From NCBI RefSeq assembly GCF_000717715.1, contig NZ_JOAI01000007.1:1-64000 (forward strand): DNA of 64,000 nt. The letters are read 5' to 3'. The notes below the pieces were generated by a model. It was not told where the DNA came from. It did not search any database and saw nothing but the letters and a program-made list of their open reading frames with translations. Below, in pieces: positions 38,827-47,088 of this stretch. This DNA is from Streptomyces sp. NRRL B-24484 (lineage in GTDB: Bacteria; Actinomycetota; Actinomycetes; Streptomycetales; Streptomycetaceae). Position numbers and translations under genes: made by a program. How positions within the stretch are numbered: position 1 is the first letter of the stretch; each line of letters starts with the position of its first letter.

Positions 38827-39774
38827 GTGCCCCTCTCCACCGCACAGGTCGTCACCGACCGCCCCCAGCACCACCTGGAGCAGATCGTCAAGGAGCTCCG
38901 CCACTCCGCCGCCGCCGCACACCTCACCCCGGACGGCCGGGCCACGGCCGATCTCGGCACCGGCCGCTGCGTCCTGACCTTCGAGGGCGACCACCTGGCC
39001 CTCACCGCCACCGCGGCGGACGCCGAGGCGCTGGCCGCCGTGCAGCAGACCGTCGGCGAAGCCGTGCAGCGCGCGGCCGCCGATGTCCCCGCCGTCGCCT
39101 GGAGCGACCGGTTCCCCGGGGACACCGTCGAGCCCACCCACCCGGTCACCGCCGACTACGTCCTCGACCACTGCACGCCCGCCGACGGCCTGCTGCAGGA
39201 CCTGGTCGCCGAGACCCGCGCCGCCACCGGCGGAGCGTCCCGCATGCAGGTCTCCCACGACGAGGGCGCCCTGCTCACCATGCTGACCCGGCTGGTCGGC
39301 GCCCGGCGGGCCGTGGAGGTGGGCGTGTTCACCGGCTACTCCTCGATCTGCATCGCCCGCGGCCTCGCCGACGGCGGACGGCTGCTCGCCTGCGACGTCA
39401 GCGAGGAGTGGACGGCCCTGGCCCGCCGCTACTGGGAGCGCGCCGGTGTCGCCGACCGGATCGACCTGGAGATCGCCCCGGCGCTCGACACCCTGAAGGC
39501 GCTGCCCGCCGAAGCCGACATCGACATCGCCTTCGTCGACGCCGACAAGGGCTCGTACCCCGCCTACTACGAGGAGCTCGTGCCCAGGCTGCGCCCCGGC
39601 GGGCTGATCGTCCTGGACAACGTCTTCCTCGGCGGGCGCGTCCTCGACCCCGCCTTCACCGAGCCCGCCCACCGGGCGATGCGCGACCTCAACGCCCTGG
39701 TCGCGTCCGACCCCCGGGTCGACGCCGTGATGCTCCCGGTCCGCGACGGCGTCACCCTCGCCCGCAAGCGCTGA
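38827..39774 (+). CDS. fusion of DUF2218 domain and class I O-methyltransferase
   Basis: A 315-residue two-domain protein. Residues 1 to about 95 look like DUF2218 (RPQHHLEQIVKELRHSAAAA, ADLGTGRCVLTFEGDHLALT), a domain otherwise seen alone or near iron/siderophore genes. Residues about 100-315 are a caffeoyl-CoA-type O-methyltransferase: VEVGVFTGYSSICIARGLAD (SAM motif I), LLACDVSEEWTALARRYWER, IDIAFVDADKGSYPAYYEEL (metal ligands) and GGLIVLDNVFLGGRV. GGAGGAACC precedes GTG 38827. Divergent ArsR-like control suggests induction by a small molecule. Such fusions are uncommon in my experience. Confidence 0.88.
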   Translation: MPLSTAQVVTDRPQHHLEQIVKELRHSAAAAHLTPDGRATADLGTGRCVLTFEGDHLALTATAADAEALAAVQQTVGEAVQRAAADVPAVAWSDRFPGDTVEPTHPVTADYVLDHCTPADGLLQDLVAETRAATGGASRMQVSHDEGALLTMLTRLVGARRAVEVGVFTGYSSICIARGLADGGRLLACDVSEEWTALARRYWERAGVADRIDLEIAPALDTLKALPAEADIDIAFVDADKGSYPAYYEELVPRLRPGGLIVLDNVFLGGRVLDPAFTEPAHRAMRDLNALVASDPRVDAVMLPVRDGVTLARKR

Positions 39775-39910
39775 CCACCCCGGGCCGGAGCCGGGCCACG
39801 ACACGGGCCGACCGGGGCGGACGGGCCGGCGCCGCGTCCGACCGAATGTGCTTGCGCAGCCGTCCCGGGTCGGGACAGGGTGGGCCGACACCCCGACGGA
39901 AGCAGCAGAG

Positions 39911-40324
39911 ATGACCGCGCAGAGCACCCACGTCGACCACGAACTCGTCGCGGCCGCGGCCGAGGTCGCCCGCACCCGCTGCCGGGGCGACAACCACACC
40001 ATGGCGGCTGCGGGCCGAGCCCGGGACGGACGGATCGTCACGGCGGTGAACGCCTATCACTTCACGGGCGGCCCCTGCGCCGAGCTCGTCCTCATCGGTG
40101 CGGCTGCGGCCCAGGGCGTCCACGAGCTGGAGACCGTCGTCGCCGTGGGGGACCGCGACCGGGGGATCGTGCCGCCCTGCGGCCGCTGTCGGCAGGTCCT
40201 GCTCGACTACTTCCCCGGCATCGAGGTCATCGTCGGCTCGGGCGACCGCGTCCGTGCCGTGCCCGTCGCCGAGCTGCTGCCCGAGACCTACGTCTGGGCC
40301 GACCACCGGATCGACGCCGAGTAG
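39911..40324 (+). CDS. cytidine deaminase-fold protein, blasticidin-S-deaminase-like
   Basis: A 137-residue zinc deaminase. The catalytic motif is GGPCAELVLIGAAAAQG (Cys ligand and catalytic Glu) with the second zinc site VPPCGRCRQVLLDYFPG. Size and the N-terminal DNHTMAAAGRARDGRIVTAV resemble blasticidin S deaminase and related tetrameric cytidine deaminases. Substrate could be cytidine or a nucleoside antibiotic. ATG 39911 has GGAAG upstream. Stop one base from the convergent hypothetical gene. Confidence 0.88.
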   Translation: MTAQSTHVDHELVAAAAEVARTRCRGDNHTMAAAGRARDGRIVTAVNAYHFTGGPCAELVLIGAAAAQGVHELETVVAVGDRDRGIVPPCGRCRQVLLDYFPGIEVIVGSGDRVRAVPVAELLPETYVWADHRIDAE

Positions 40325-40325
40325 G

Positions 40326-40625
40326 TCAGGGCTCGGGGAGGTCGGTGAGGCCGGCCGGGAAGTCCGGGTGCGAGGACCAGGCGGCGAGGCCTTCGAGGAC
40401 CACGGCCCAGGCGCGGGCCGCCTCACCGGACTCACCCCGGTCCAGGGCCTCCTCCGTCCGCGTGAGGTGCTCGTCGACCGCGCGGGACCACGTCTCGTAC
40501 GCCGCGGCGACCTCACCCCTGCCGCTCCACGGCCCCGCCGGCCCGGCCTGCTGCCGGCGCGCGGTGACGAACGCCCGGACGGCGGCCAGTTGTCCGGCGG
40601 TCGGAAGGCCCTCGTGCGTACTCAT
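40326..40625 (-). CDS. hypothetical small helical protein (99 aa)
   Basis: An all-helical soluble protein (TAGQLAAVRAFVTARRQQAG, AAYETWSRAVDEHLTRTEEA, AARAWAVVLEGLAAWSSHPD) with no cysteine or signal. It is tightly convergent with the deaminase gene. Good codon bias, unknown family. Confidence 0.65.
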   Translation of the reverse strand: MSTHEGLPTAGQLAAVRAFVTARRQQAGPAGPWSGRGEVAAAYETWSRAVDEHLTRTEEALDRGESGEAARAWAVVLEGLAAWSSHPDFPAGLTDLPEP

Positions 40626-40811
40626 GCCCGGTCCTCGGTGGCGGTGGCGGCCACCCGGCCCGCTGCAGCTCCTCGACGGGACGGCGCCGTGATCTCCGGC
40701 TGCCCAAGCTACCCCGGCGGCGCTACGGACGCGATCCCGGGCGCTGCCCGCGCGCCACGACCTGTCCGGGGCCGCCGGTCCCTTGCGGCGCGCGCCCGCC
40801 GGGCCGTCCGG

Positions 40812-41765
40812 TCAGGGCAGGGGCTCGCCGCGGGCCGTCAGCCACAGGTCGTACCACTCCTCGTGGGTGAGCTCCGGCTCGCGGACGGCCGCATCGCGGC
40901 AGGCGCGGATGCGGTCCGGGTTCGCGGTGCCGACGACCGGGGCGATCCGCGCCGGATGCCGCTGCAGCCACCACAGCACGACCGTCTCCGGCGTGGTGCC
41001 CTTCGCCTCCGCCAGCTCGGCGACCAGCCGGGCCGTCCGGTGCTCCCGTTCCGACTGCTGACGGCCGGTGAAGCGGCCCTGCGCGAGGGCGCCCCAGGCC
41101 TGCAGCCGGACGCCGTTGCGGCGGCAGTGCTCGACCGTGCCGAACGGGAACCCGTTGCCCGCGGCCGCGGCCGTGTTGACCAGCACACCGGCCTCCAGCC
41201 AGTCCCGCTGCGCCAGACTCATCTCCACCTGGTTCGCCACCAGCGGCAGGTCCAGGTGCGCCTGCAGGTCCTCGATCTGCGCGGCGCCCATGTTGGAGAC
41301 GCCGAACGCCCGCACCAGGCCCTGCCGGTGCAGGGACGTCAGGGCGTCGGCGATGTCGGCCGGATCCGCCAACGGGTCGGGACGGTGCAGCAGCAGGACG
41401 TCGAGGACGTCGGTGCGCAGCCGGGTCAGGCTCTCCTCGGCCCGGCGGACGATGCTGCTGCCGCGCAGGTCGTAGATGCCGGGCCGGTCGCCCTCGGAGA
41501 GGCGGATCCCGCACTTGGTCTGCAGGGTGATCCGCTCGCGCAGGCCCGGCGCCCGGGCGAGCACCTCGCCGAAGACCGCCTCCGCCTTGCCGCGCCGGTA
41601 GATGTCCGCGTGGTCGAACACCGTGATCCCGGCGTCCAGCGCCGCCTCGACCGCGGCCTCCGCCGCCGCGACGTCCGCCGGGCCGTACCCCTCGGAGTCC
41701 CAGTCACCGCCCAGGCCCATGCAGCCGTACAGCAGGCGTTCCCCGTCCGGGCGCGTCGTCGTCAT
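40812..41765 (-). CDS. aldo/keto reductase
   Basis: A 317-residue NADPH-dependent oxidoreductase of the AKR superfamily (YdhF-like subgroup by length and motifs). The catalytic Asp/Tyr are in TVFDHADIYRRGKAEAVFGE, Lys in LQTKCGIRL, and His in VLLLHRPDPLA. Cofactor-site residues occur in FGVSNMGAAQI and VVGTANPDRIRAC. ATG 41765 lies six bases after a minus-strand -10 TAGGGT (41777-41772), so the mRNA is probably leaderless. Divergent from the DinB-like gene. Confidence 0.93.
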   Translation of the reverse strand: MTTTRPDGERLLYGCMGLGGDWDSEGYGPADVAAAEAAVEAALDAGITVFDHADIYRRGKAEAVFGEVLARAPGLRERITLQTKCGIRLSEGDRPGIYDLRGSSIVRRAEESLTRLRTDVLDVLLLHRPDPLADPADIADALTSLHRQGLVRAFGVSNMGAAQIEDLQAHLDLPLVANQVEMSLAQRDWLEAGVLVNTAAAAGNGFPFGTVEHCRRNGVRLQAWGALAQGRFTGRQQSEREHRTARLVAELAEAKGTTPETVVLWWLQRHPARIAPVVGTANPDRIRACRDAAVREPELTHEEWYDLWLTARGEPLP

Positions 41766-41771
41766 GCGGCC

Positions 41772-41862
41772 ACCCTAGGCGCTCGCTCGCGGACTCCCCG
41801 CCGGTGGGTGCGGTGGCGGCGGCGAAAACCCGGTCCCCGTGCCGGGCGCGGGGCCGTAGGCT
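41772..41862. promoter_or_regulatory. back-to-back leaderless promoters
   Basis: Minus strand -10 TAGGGT (41777-41772) serves the aldo/keto reductase; plus strand -10 TAGGCT (41857-41862) lies six bases before ATG 41869. Neither gene has a Shine-Dalgarno sequence. Confidence 0.5.
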
Positions 41863-41868
41863 CGGCGC

Positions 41869-42537
41869 ATGGCTGATCATGATCACGTTGAACGGGCCGG
41901 AGCCGCGGGGCCCGTGACGGCCGAGGACCTCGCCGAGGGTGTGCGGCTCGTCGTCGCCCTGCTGCGCCGGCCCGCTGCGCTCGCCGCGGACTGGGGGCGG
42001 CCCGCCGGCAGTCTGGAGTGGAGCTGCTGGGAGACGGCCGAGCACCTGGCCGACGACCTGTTCTCCTACGCGGCCCAGCTCGGCCCGCAGTCGCCCCCGG
42101 CCGACACCCACGTGCCGTTCGTCTGGCGCCGGGAAGCCCCGGGCAAACCCGCGAACGCGATCTTCGCCGAGCGGGCCGGCGGGCCGGAGGGCGTGGTCCA
42201 GGTGCTGGAGGCCTGCGGGGCGCTGCACGTGGCGATGGTGCGGACGGCGCCGCCGCAGGCCCGCGCCTTCCACGTGTTCGGGACGACGGACCCCGAGGGC
42301 TCCGCGGCCATGGGCCTGGTCGAACTGTTCGCGCACGCCGAGGACCTGGCGCTCGGCCTCGGGCTCGACTGGCAGGCCCCCGCCGACGTCTGCGCCCGCG
42401 TCCTGCCCCGGCTGTTCCCCGGGGCCCCGACCGGCACCGACCCCTGGCCGACCCTGCTGTGGGCGACCGGCCGCGGCGACCTCCCGGGACGGCAGCGGCT
42501 CACCCGATGGCAGTGGGACAGCACACCGCGGTCCTGA
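41869..42537 (+). CDS. DinB/maleylpyruvate-isomerase-N-like protein
   Basis: A 222-residue four-helix-bundle protein of the DinB/MDMPI type, whose members are metal-dependent thiol transferases using mycothiol or bacillithiol. Candidate metal ligands are the His in SCWETAEHLADDLFSYAAQL and the later His in MGLVELFAHAEDLALGL; the first His in the usual N-terminal position is not obvious. The reaction is unknown. Probably leaderless. Confidence 0.72.
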   Translation: MADHDHVERAGAAGPVTAEDLAEGVRLVVALLRRPAALAADWGRPAGSLEWSCWETAEHLADDLFSYAAQLGPQSPPADTHVPFVWRREAPGKPANAIFAERAGGPEGVVQVLEACGALHVAMVRTAPPQARAFHVFGTTDPEGSAAMGLVELFAHAEDLALGLGLDWQAPADVCARVLPRLFPGAPTGTDPWPTLLWATGRGDLPGRQRLTRWQWDSTPRS

Positions 42538-42565
42538 CCGGAGGGCACCCGCTCGCTGTGGGGTC

Positions 42566-42610
42566 AGCGGCCGGCCGCCGGCCCGCCGGTGCGTCGGCGG
42601 TCCGGCCGCT
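42566..42610. terminator. hairpin between convergent genes
   Basis: AGCGGCCGG (42566-42574) pairs with CCGGCCGCT (42602-42610), with a further CCGCCG/CGGCGG pairing inside. The right arm overlaps the stop of the MerR gene. Confidence 0.5.
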
Positions 42611-43547
42611 ACGCCTCGGTGCGGGCCCGCAGGGCGTCGGCGAACCAGCTGAGGACGGGGGCCAGGGCGGGCGGGACGGGCCAGCCGTTGATCACGGCCA
42701 GCAGGTGCCAGTACCGCTCGGTGCGGGGATCGCCGGCGATCTCCAGACGGGTCAGCAGCCAGCGCCGCAGCCCGGCGTCGTCGGGACGGCCGAAGGTCCG
42801 CGCGTAGCGGGCGGTGAGTGCGTCGACCACGGTCGCCGCCCCGGCCGAGCGCGGCGCGGTCCCGGCGGCGAGTGCCCGGCCGACGGCGTCGCGGACGGCC
42901 TCGGTGAGGTCGTGGTGCAGGCCGGTGGTGTCGCCGAGGGCCCGCTCGGCCGCCTGGTACTCCGCCATGCGGCGGACCGAGGCGCGGAAGTCTGCGTCCC
43001 GGGCGAGTCCGGCGAGTTCGATCCAGGCCTCGACCTGCTCGGGTTCGGGGTCGTCGGGCAGCTCCGGCAGTGCGGAGCGGAGCATCTCGACGAATTCGGC
43101 GTTGGCGTCCAGGCCTCCGAAGGCCGCGTCGACGAACTCGTCGATCAGGTTCCGGCGTTCGGCGTCGGACAGGGTGGCGAGCTTGTGCATGAAGTCCGTC
43201 TCCTCCAGGGTCGAGCCCTTCTTGGCCACCGCGCGGAGCACCGCCCGGCGCAGCCGGAGGGTGCGGATCTGCACCTCCAGGGCGTCGGCGTGCGCGGCCG
43301 CGACCTCGGACACCGAGACCTCCCGGTCCAGCACCCGCCGGATCGCGGCGAGGTCCAGTCCCAGGTCGCGCAGGGTGCGCGCCAGGTCGAGGCGCGCGAG
43401 CGCACCGAGGTCGTAGAGCCGGTAGCCGGCCGGGCTGCGGTCCGTCGGCGGCACGATCCCGGCATCGGACCAGAACCGAACCGTCTTGACCGTCAACCCG
43501 GTCCGCCGGGCCAGGGCCCCGATCGTCAAGAGCGTGTCGCCGTCCAT
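42609..43547 (-). CDS. MerR-family regulator
   Basis: A 312-residue MerR protein. The N-terminal DNA-binding domain reads LTIGALARRTGLTVKTVRFW, then GYRLYDLGALARLDLARTLR (winged helix, dimer helix to about residue 110). The C-terminal 200 residues form a helical effector domain without metal cysteines. The start ATG 43547 lies six bases after the minus-strand -10. The promoter has the 19-bp spacer typical for MerR activation, so it is probably autoregulated. The neighbouring broken methyltransferase (divergent) may be its target. Confidence 0.9.
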   Translation of the reverse strand: MDGDTLLTIGALARRTGLTVKTVRFWSDAGIVPPTDRSPAGYRLYDLGALARLDLARTLRDLGLDLAAIRRVLDREVSVSEVAAAHADALEVQIRTLRLRRAVLRAVAKKGSTLEETDFMHKLATLSDAERRNLIDEFVDAAFGGLDANAEFVEMLRSALPELPDDPEPEQVEAWIELAGLARDADFRASVRRMAEYQAAERALGDTTGLHHDLTEAVRDAVGRALAAGTAPRSAGAATVVDALTARYARTFGRPDDAGLRRWLLTRLEIAGDPRTERYWHLLAVINGWPVPPALAPVLSWFADALRARTEA

Positions 43548-43553
43548 GCCCCC

Positions 43554-43584
43554 ACTCTGACGTCTCCCCCCACGGGAGACTCAA
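43554..43584 (-). promoter_or_regulatory. MerR-type promoter with 19-bp spacer and dyad
   Basis: Minus strand: -35 TTGAGT (43584-43579), 19-bp spacer, -10 CAGAGT (43559-43554). The spacer region contains GTCTCCC (43562-43568) and GGGAGAC (43574-43580), a perfect 7-bp inverted repeat with five bases between. Over-long spacing plus an internal dyad is the MerR operator signature. Confidence 0.75.
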
Positions 43585-43677
43585 GTCCGCCGTCCCGGCG
43601 GCTCCTTCCCGCCCGCGCCAGGGTCGTGAACCGTCGGGCTCCCGATCCGCGCGGCGGGACAGGGGGGGGAGCGGACC

Positions 43678-44473
43678 GTGCAGATGACGGCTTTCGACGC
43701 GTACGAGCGCCGGACGTGGGCGGGCCGCGCAGCGGCCTTCGCGGGGAGCGTCGCGGAGCTGTGTGCCCGTCCCGTCCCGCAGTTGCTCGACGCGGCGGGT
43801 GTCGCGGCAGGGGACCGCGTGCTCGACGTGGGGACGGGGCCGGGCACCGCGGCCGCGGCGGCCTGCGAGCGGGGTGCGAGGGTGACCGCGGTGGACGCCG
43901 AGCCCGGCATGGTGGCGCTGGCCGCCCGGAACGTGCCCCGGGCCGAGGTCCTGACGGCCGTTCTGCCGGAGCTGCCCTTCGCGGACGGCGGGTTCGACGC
44001 CGTGGGTCGGCAACTTCGTGCTCAACCACGTGGGCCGTCCCGGGCGGGCGCTGGCGGAACTCCGCCGGGTGGCCCGCCCCGGCGGGCGGATCGCCCTGAC
44101 GGTGTGGGCCCACCCGGCCCCCGCGGGCCAGTCGCTGCTCGGCCGCGCCGTCGCGGCGGCGGGTGTGGTCGGGCCCCCGTACCTGCCGCCGCCGCCCGGC
44201 GAGGACGAACTCCCGCACGGCCCCGACGGACTCGTCCGGCTGCTCACCTCGGCCGGACCGCGCGGGGCGAGGTGCGACACGCTGCACTGGCGGCACCGCA
44301 CCGGCGCCGAGGAGTGGTGGAGCGGCCCGGCCGCCGGGGTGGGCTTCGTCGGCCAGGTGCTGCTCGGCCAGGACGAGCCGACCCGGGAGCGGGTCAGGCA
44401 CCACTTCGACACCCTCTCCCGGGAGTTCCTCTCGCTGCCCCGTACCGCCCTCCTGCTGAGCGCCCACCGCTGA
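43678..44473 (+). pseudogene. class I SAM-dependent methyltransferase, frameshifted
   Basis: The first frame starts at GTG 43678 (after GGGGGGAG) and gives TAFDAYERRTWAGRAAAFAG, the SAM motif DRVLDVGTGPGTAAAAACER and LTAVLPELPFADGGFDAV. The fold then needs VGNFVLNHVGRPGRALAELR, which is in the next frame, running to the stop at 44473 with PGGRIALTVWAHPAPAGQ and the late domain HFDTLSREFLSLPRTALLL. One extra G in the GGG run near 44001-44004 explains it. If real, the product is lost; the intact protein would be about 264 residues. Confidence 0.85.
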
Positions 44474-44505
44474 CCCGGGGGCAGGCCGCCGGTGCCGGCC
44501 GGGGG

Positions 44506-45636
44506 TCAGGCGTGGTGGTGGAGGACGGCGTCCTTGAGGTTCCGGTTCTCGGGTGGGAGGGGCTCGGTGCGGGAGAGCCGGACGGCGGTGCCGCGGGCGA
44601 GGTCGAAGGCGGCCACGGGGTCGGGCCGGTCCGTCCAGGGGGCGGCGCCGCACCAGCGTCCGACCAGCCGGAACTGCTCCAGGGCGGCGGCGTGCAGACC
44701 CGCCTTGGTCAGGTGGTCGGCGAGCAGGTGGCGCACGGGGGGCAGGCGGGGATCGTCCGCCGGGACGGTCGCGAGGGCCGCCGCAACGGCCTTGAGCCGC
44801 CGCCTGGCGGCCAGCGTGCGGGGGAGCGCCCGCAGACCGCTGTGGGTCTCGAGTTCGGAGAGCGCGTGGACGTAGACGCCGGCCAGCGGGCTGCCGGCGG
44901 GGGCCTTGTCCATGGCACGGCGGGCGAAGGCCATCATCTTCCGGTTGCTGCCGTACCACTTGGCGCACCAGTACTGCATGGCCTGCCAGTGCCCCTCGTA
45001 GTGGTACGGGGCGCGTTCGACCAGCCCGTCCCAGAGCGGTCCGAACCGGTCCGGCGTGTACTGGGCGCCGCGTGCCGCGAGCACCATGACCACCCACGGG
45101 CCGGGGTTCTCCGGCGCGAGCCGCGCGGCCCGCTGCGCCGCGCCGATCGCGGCCGGCAGCAGCTCCCGGAACTTGGTCATCCGCTCGGCCGGGACCTGGT
45201 GCGCGTAGCCGCTGCCGCGGATCGCCCACGCCCGCTGCACCATGTGCTTGGCCTCCAGGGTGGCGGCGTCGCAGTCGTCCGGGGCGGCGGCCCGCCAGGC
45301 GGTCAGCCAGCCGTCGTCCTGTTCGGCGATCTCGGCGAGCAGCTCCAGCCTGGACCAGTGTTCGTCCCAGTCCTCGCCCGCCGCCGCCACGAACGCGGCG
45401 GCGGGCCGCCAGTCGCCCGTCCAGGCGGCCTCGCACATCGAGCGGACGGTGGCGCCGCGGTCCGCCGGCGCCGGCGGACCGGCCCGGCGCGGGTCGAGCA
45501 GGGCGCGCGGCACCAACCCGTACGCGGCGGGATCGAAGGTGGTGCGCGCCCATGCGGCGGCCTTGGACGTGCGGTAGGGACCCCGGAGCCAGGTGACGAA
45601 GTACGTCCCGGCGATGACCATCAGCAGGAGACTCAC
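44506..45636 (-). CDS. TPR-like hypothetical protein with N-terminal membrane anchor
   Basis: A 376-residue protein. An N-terminal signal anchor (SLLLMVIAGTYFVTWLRG) is followed by helical repeats with TPR-like spacing (GDWRPAAAFVAAAGEDWDEH, AAIGAAQRAARLAPENPGPW, ALSELETHSGLRALPRTLAA). The conserved-looking WQAMQYWCAKWYGSNRKMMA sits in the centre. Similar proteins are frequent in Streptomyces and unassigned. GTG 45636 follows AAGGA. The role is probably protein-protein interaction at the membrane. Confidence 0.75.
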   Translation of the reverse strand: MSLLLMVIAGTYFVTWLRGPYRTSKAAAWARTTFDPAAYGLVPRALLDPRRAGPPAPADRGATVRSMCEAAWTGDWRPAAAFVAAAGEDWDEHWSRLELLAEIAEQDDGWLTAWRAAAPDDCDAATLEAKHMVQRAWAIRGSGYAHQVPAERMTKFRELLPAAIGAAQRAARLAPENPGPWVVMVLAARGAQYTPDRFGPLWDGLVERAPYHYEGHWQAMQYWCAKWYGSNRKMMAFARRAMDKAPAGSPLAGVYVHALSELETHSGLRALPRTLAARRRLKAVAAALATVPADDPRLPPVRHLLADHLTKAGLHAAALEQFRLVGRWCGAAPWTDRPDPVAAFDLARGTAVRLSRTEPLPPENRNLKDAVLHHHA

Positions 45637-46015
45637 GGCCGAGGATCCTTGCAGGTCGTGAGTGGTACGGGCAATGGGGATGCGGCCACGTTCACGAGGC
45701 CTTCGCGGGGCCCGCGGGACGGCACCGGCCCGGCTGCCGGGGGAGCCGGCACACGCGGGTCGGACACCTCCCGCGAGGCGGCGGCGCACGGCCGCAACGC
45801 CCGCTCCCGACAAGCAGGATGACGATGGACCGGGCCGTCCGTGACGGAGCGCGACGGGCCGCCAGCGGGCCACCGGCGGCAGACCCGGCGCGACGCCGTG
45901 ATTGCGGCGCGGACCGGCTGAGCAGGCTCAGGTGAGGCCGGCCGGCCGTCGCCGACGGCCACCCGCTGTGCGGCGTGCCCGAACCGGCCTGCCGCACCCG
46001 ACCCGGAGGACGCCC
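45637..46015. other. 379-bp intergenic region
   Basis: No frame shows convincing coding character and no strong palindrome was found. It carries the divergent promoters for the TPR-like and luciferase-like genes; the plus-strand gene has its own GGAGG site at its end. Confidence 0.4.
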
Positions 46016-47038
46016 GTGCCGCTTCCCGCGGAACCCCTGCGCAAGCTCGGCTTCCTGACCATCGGCCTGTTCGACGAGCACGACCCCGGCCGCGGCCACG
46101 AGTCCACCCTGCAGCTCGTCGAACTCGGCGAACGGCTCGGCCTCGACAGCGCCTGGCTGCGCCACCGGCACCTGCAGTTCGGCATCTCCTCCCCGGTCGC
46201 GGTGCTGGCCGCCGCCTCGCAGCGGACGAGCCGCATCGAGCTCGGCACCGCGGTCGTCCCGCTCGGCTGGGAGAACCCGCTGCGGCTGGCGGAGGACCTC
46301 GCGACCGTCGACGTCCTCTCCGGGGGCCGCCTCAACCCGGGGGTCAGCGTCGGTCCGCCGATGCACTTCGAGCGGGTCCGCGAGGCCCTGTACCCCGACA
46401 CCGCCGAGGCCGAGGACTTCGGGTTCGCCCGGGTGCGCCGCCTGCTCGACCTGGTCGGCGGCAAGCCGGCCGGTGACTTCCGCGGGACGGAGGGCATCGA
46501 GGCGTTCTCCGACCGGGTCCAGCCGTACGCGCCCGGTCTGGCCGACCGCATGTGGTACGGCGCCGGCAGCCTGGGCTCCGCCCGGCAGGCCGCCGAGCAC
46601 GGGATGAACCTGCTGGTCAGCAGCGTGGTGAAGGCCGAGGAGGGCGAGGACTTCGGCGCCGTCCAGCTCTCGCACGTGCGGGCGTTCCGCGAGCGCCACC
46701 CCGACGGCGCCCGCGCCCGGGTCTCGCAGGGCCTGGTGGTGATCCCCACCGACAGCGCCACCCCGGCGCAGCGGGCGAAGTACCGCGAGTACGCCCGCGC
46801 CCGGCTGCCGCGGACGGCGGCCCCGCAGGGCCCGGCCCGGCTGCTCTTCGCGCCCGACCTGGTCGGCAGCTCGCAGGAGATCGCGGAACGGCTGTACGCG
46901 CACCCCGCCTTCCGCGAGGTCGACGAGGTCGCCTTCGCACTGCCCTTCACCTTCGGGCCGGAGGACTACGTGCAGATCCTCACCGACATCGCCACCGCCC
47001 TCGGCCCGGCCCTGGGCTGGCGTCCCGCCACCGACTGA
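46016..47038 (+). CDS. LLM-class flavin-dependent oxidoreductase (luciferase-like)
   Basis: A 340-residue luciferase-like monooxygenase. The N-terminal strand (LGFLTIGLFDEHDPGRGHES), ERLGLDSAWLRHRHLQFGIS, RIELGTAVVPLGWENPLRLA and the conserved VDVLSGGRLNPGVSVG are typical of the bacterial luciferase family using FMNH2 or F420. The C-terminal EVDEVAFALPFTFGPEDYVQ completes the barrel. Substrate unknown. CGGAGGACGCCC precedes GTG 46016. Convergent with the GH10-like gene. Confidence 0.92.
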   Translation: MPLPAEPLRKLGFLTIGLFDEHDPGRGHESTLQLVELGERLGLDSAWLRHRHLQFGISSPVAVLAAASQRTSRIELGTAVVPLGWENPLRLAEDLATVDVLSGGRLNPGVSVGPPMHFERVREALYPDTAEAEDFGFARVRRLLDLVGGKPAGDFRGTEGIEAFSDRVQPYAPGLADRMWYGAGSLGSARQAAEHGMNLLVSSVVKAEEGEDFGAVQLSHVRAFRERHPDGARARVSQGLVVIPTDSATPAQRAKYREYARARLPRTAAPQGPARLLFAPDLVGSSQEIAERLYAHPAFREVDEVAFALPFTFGPEDYVQILTDIATALGPALGWRPATD

Positions 47039-47088
47039 CCTCCCCCGCCCGCCCGATCGCCGCCCGGCCCGCGCCGGGGGGACGCCGC

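Noticed and set aside
45633..45962. 109-residue minus-strand frame in the 379-bp gap
   Set aside because: Composition is Pro/Arg/Ala-rich, with no ribosome site and no recognisable helix or strand pattern.
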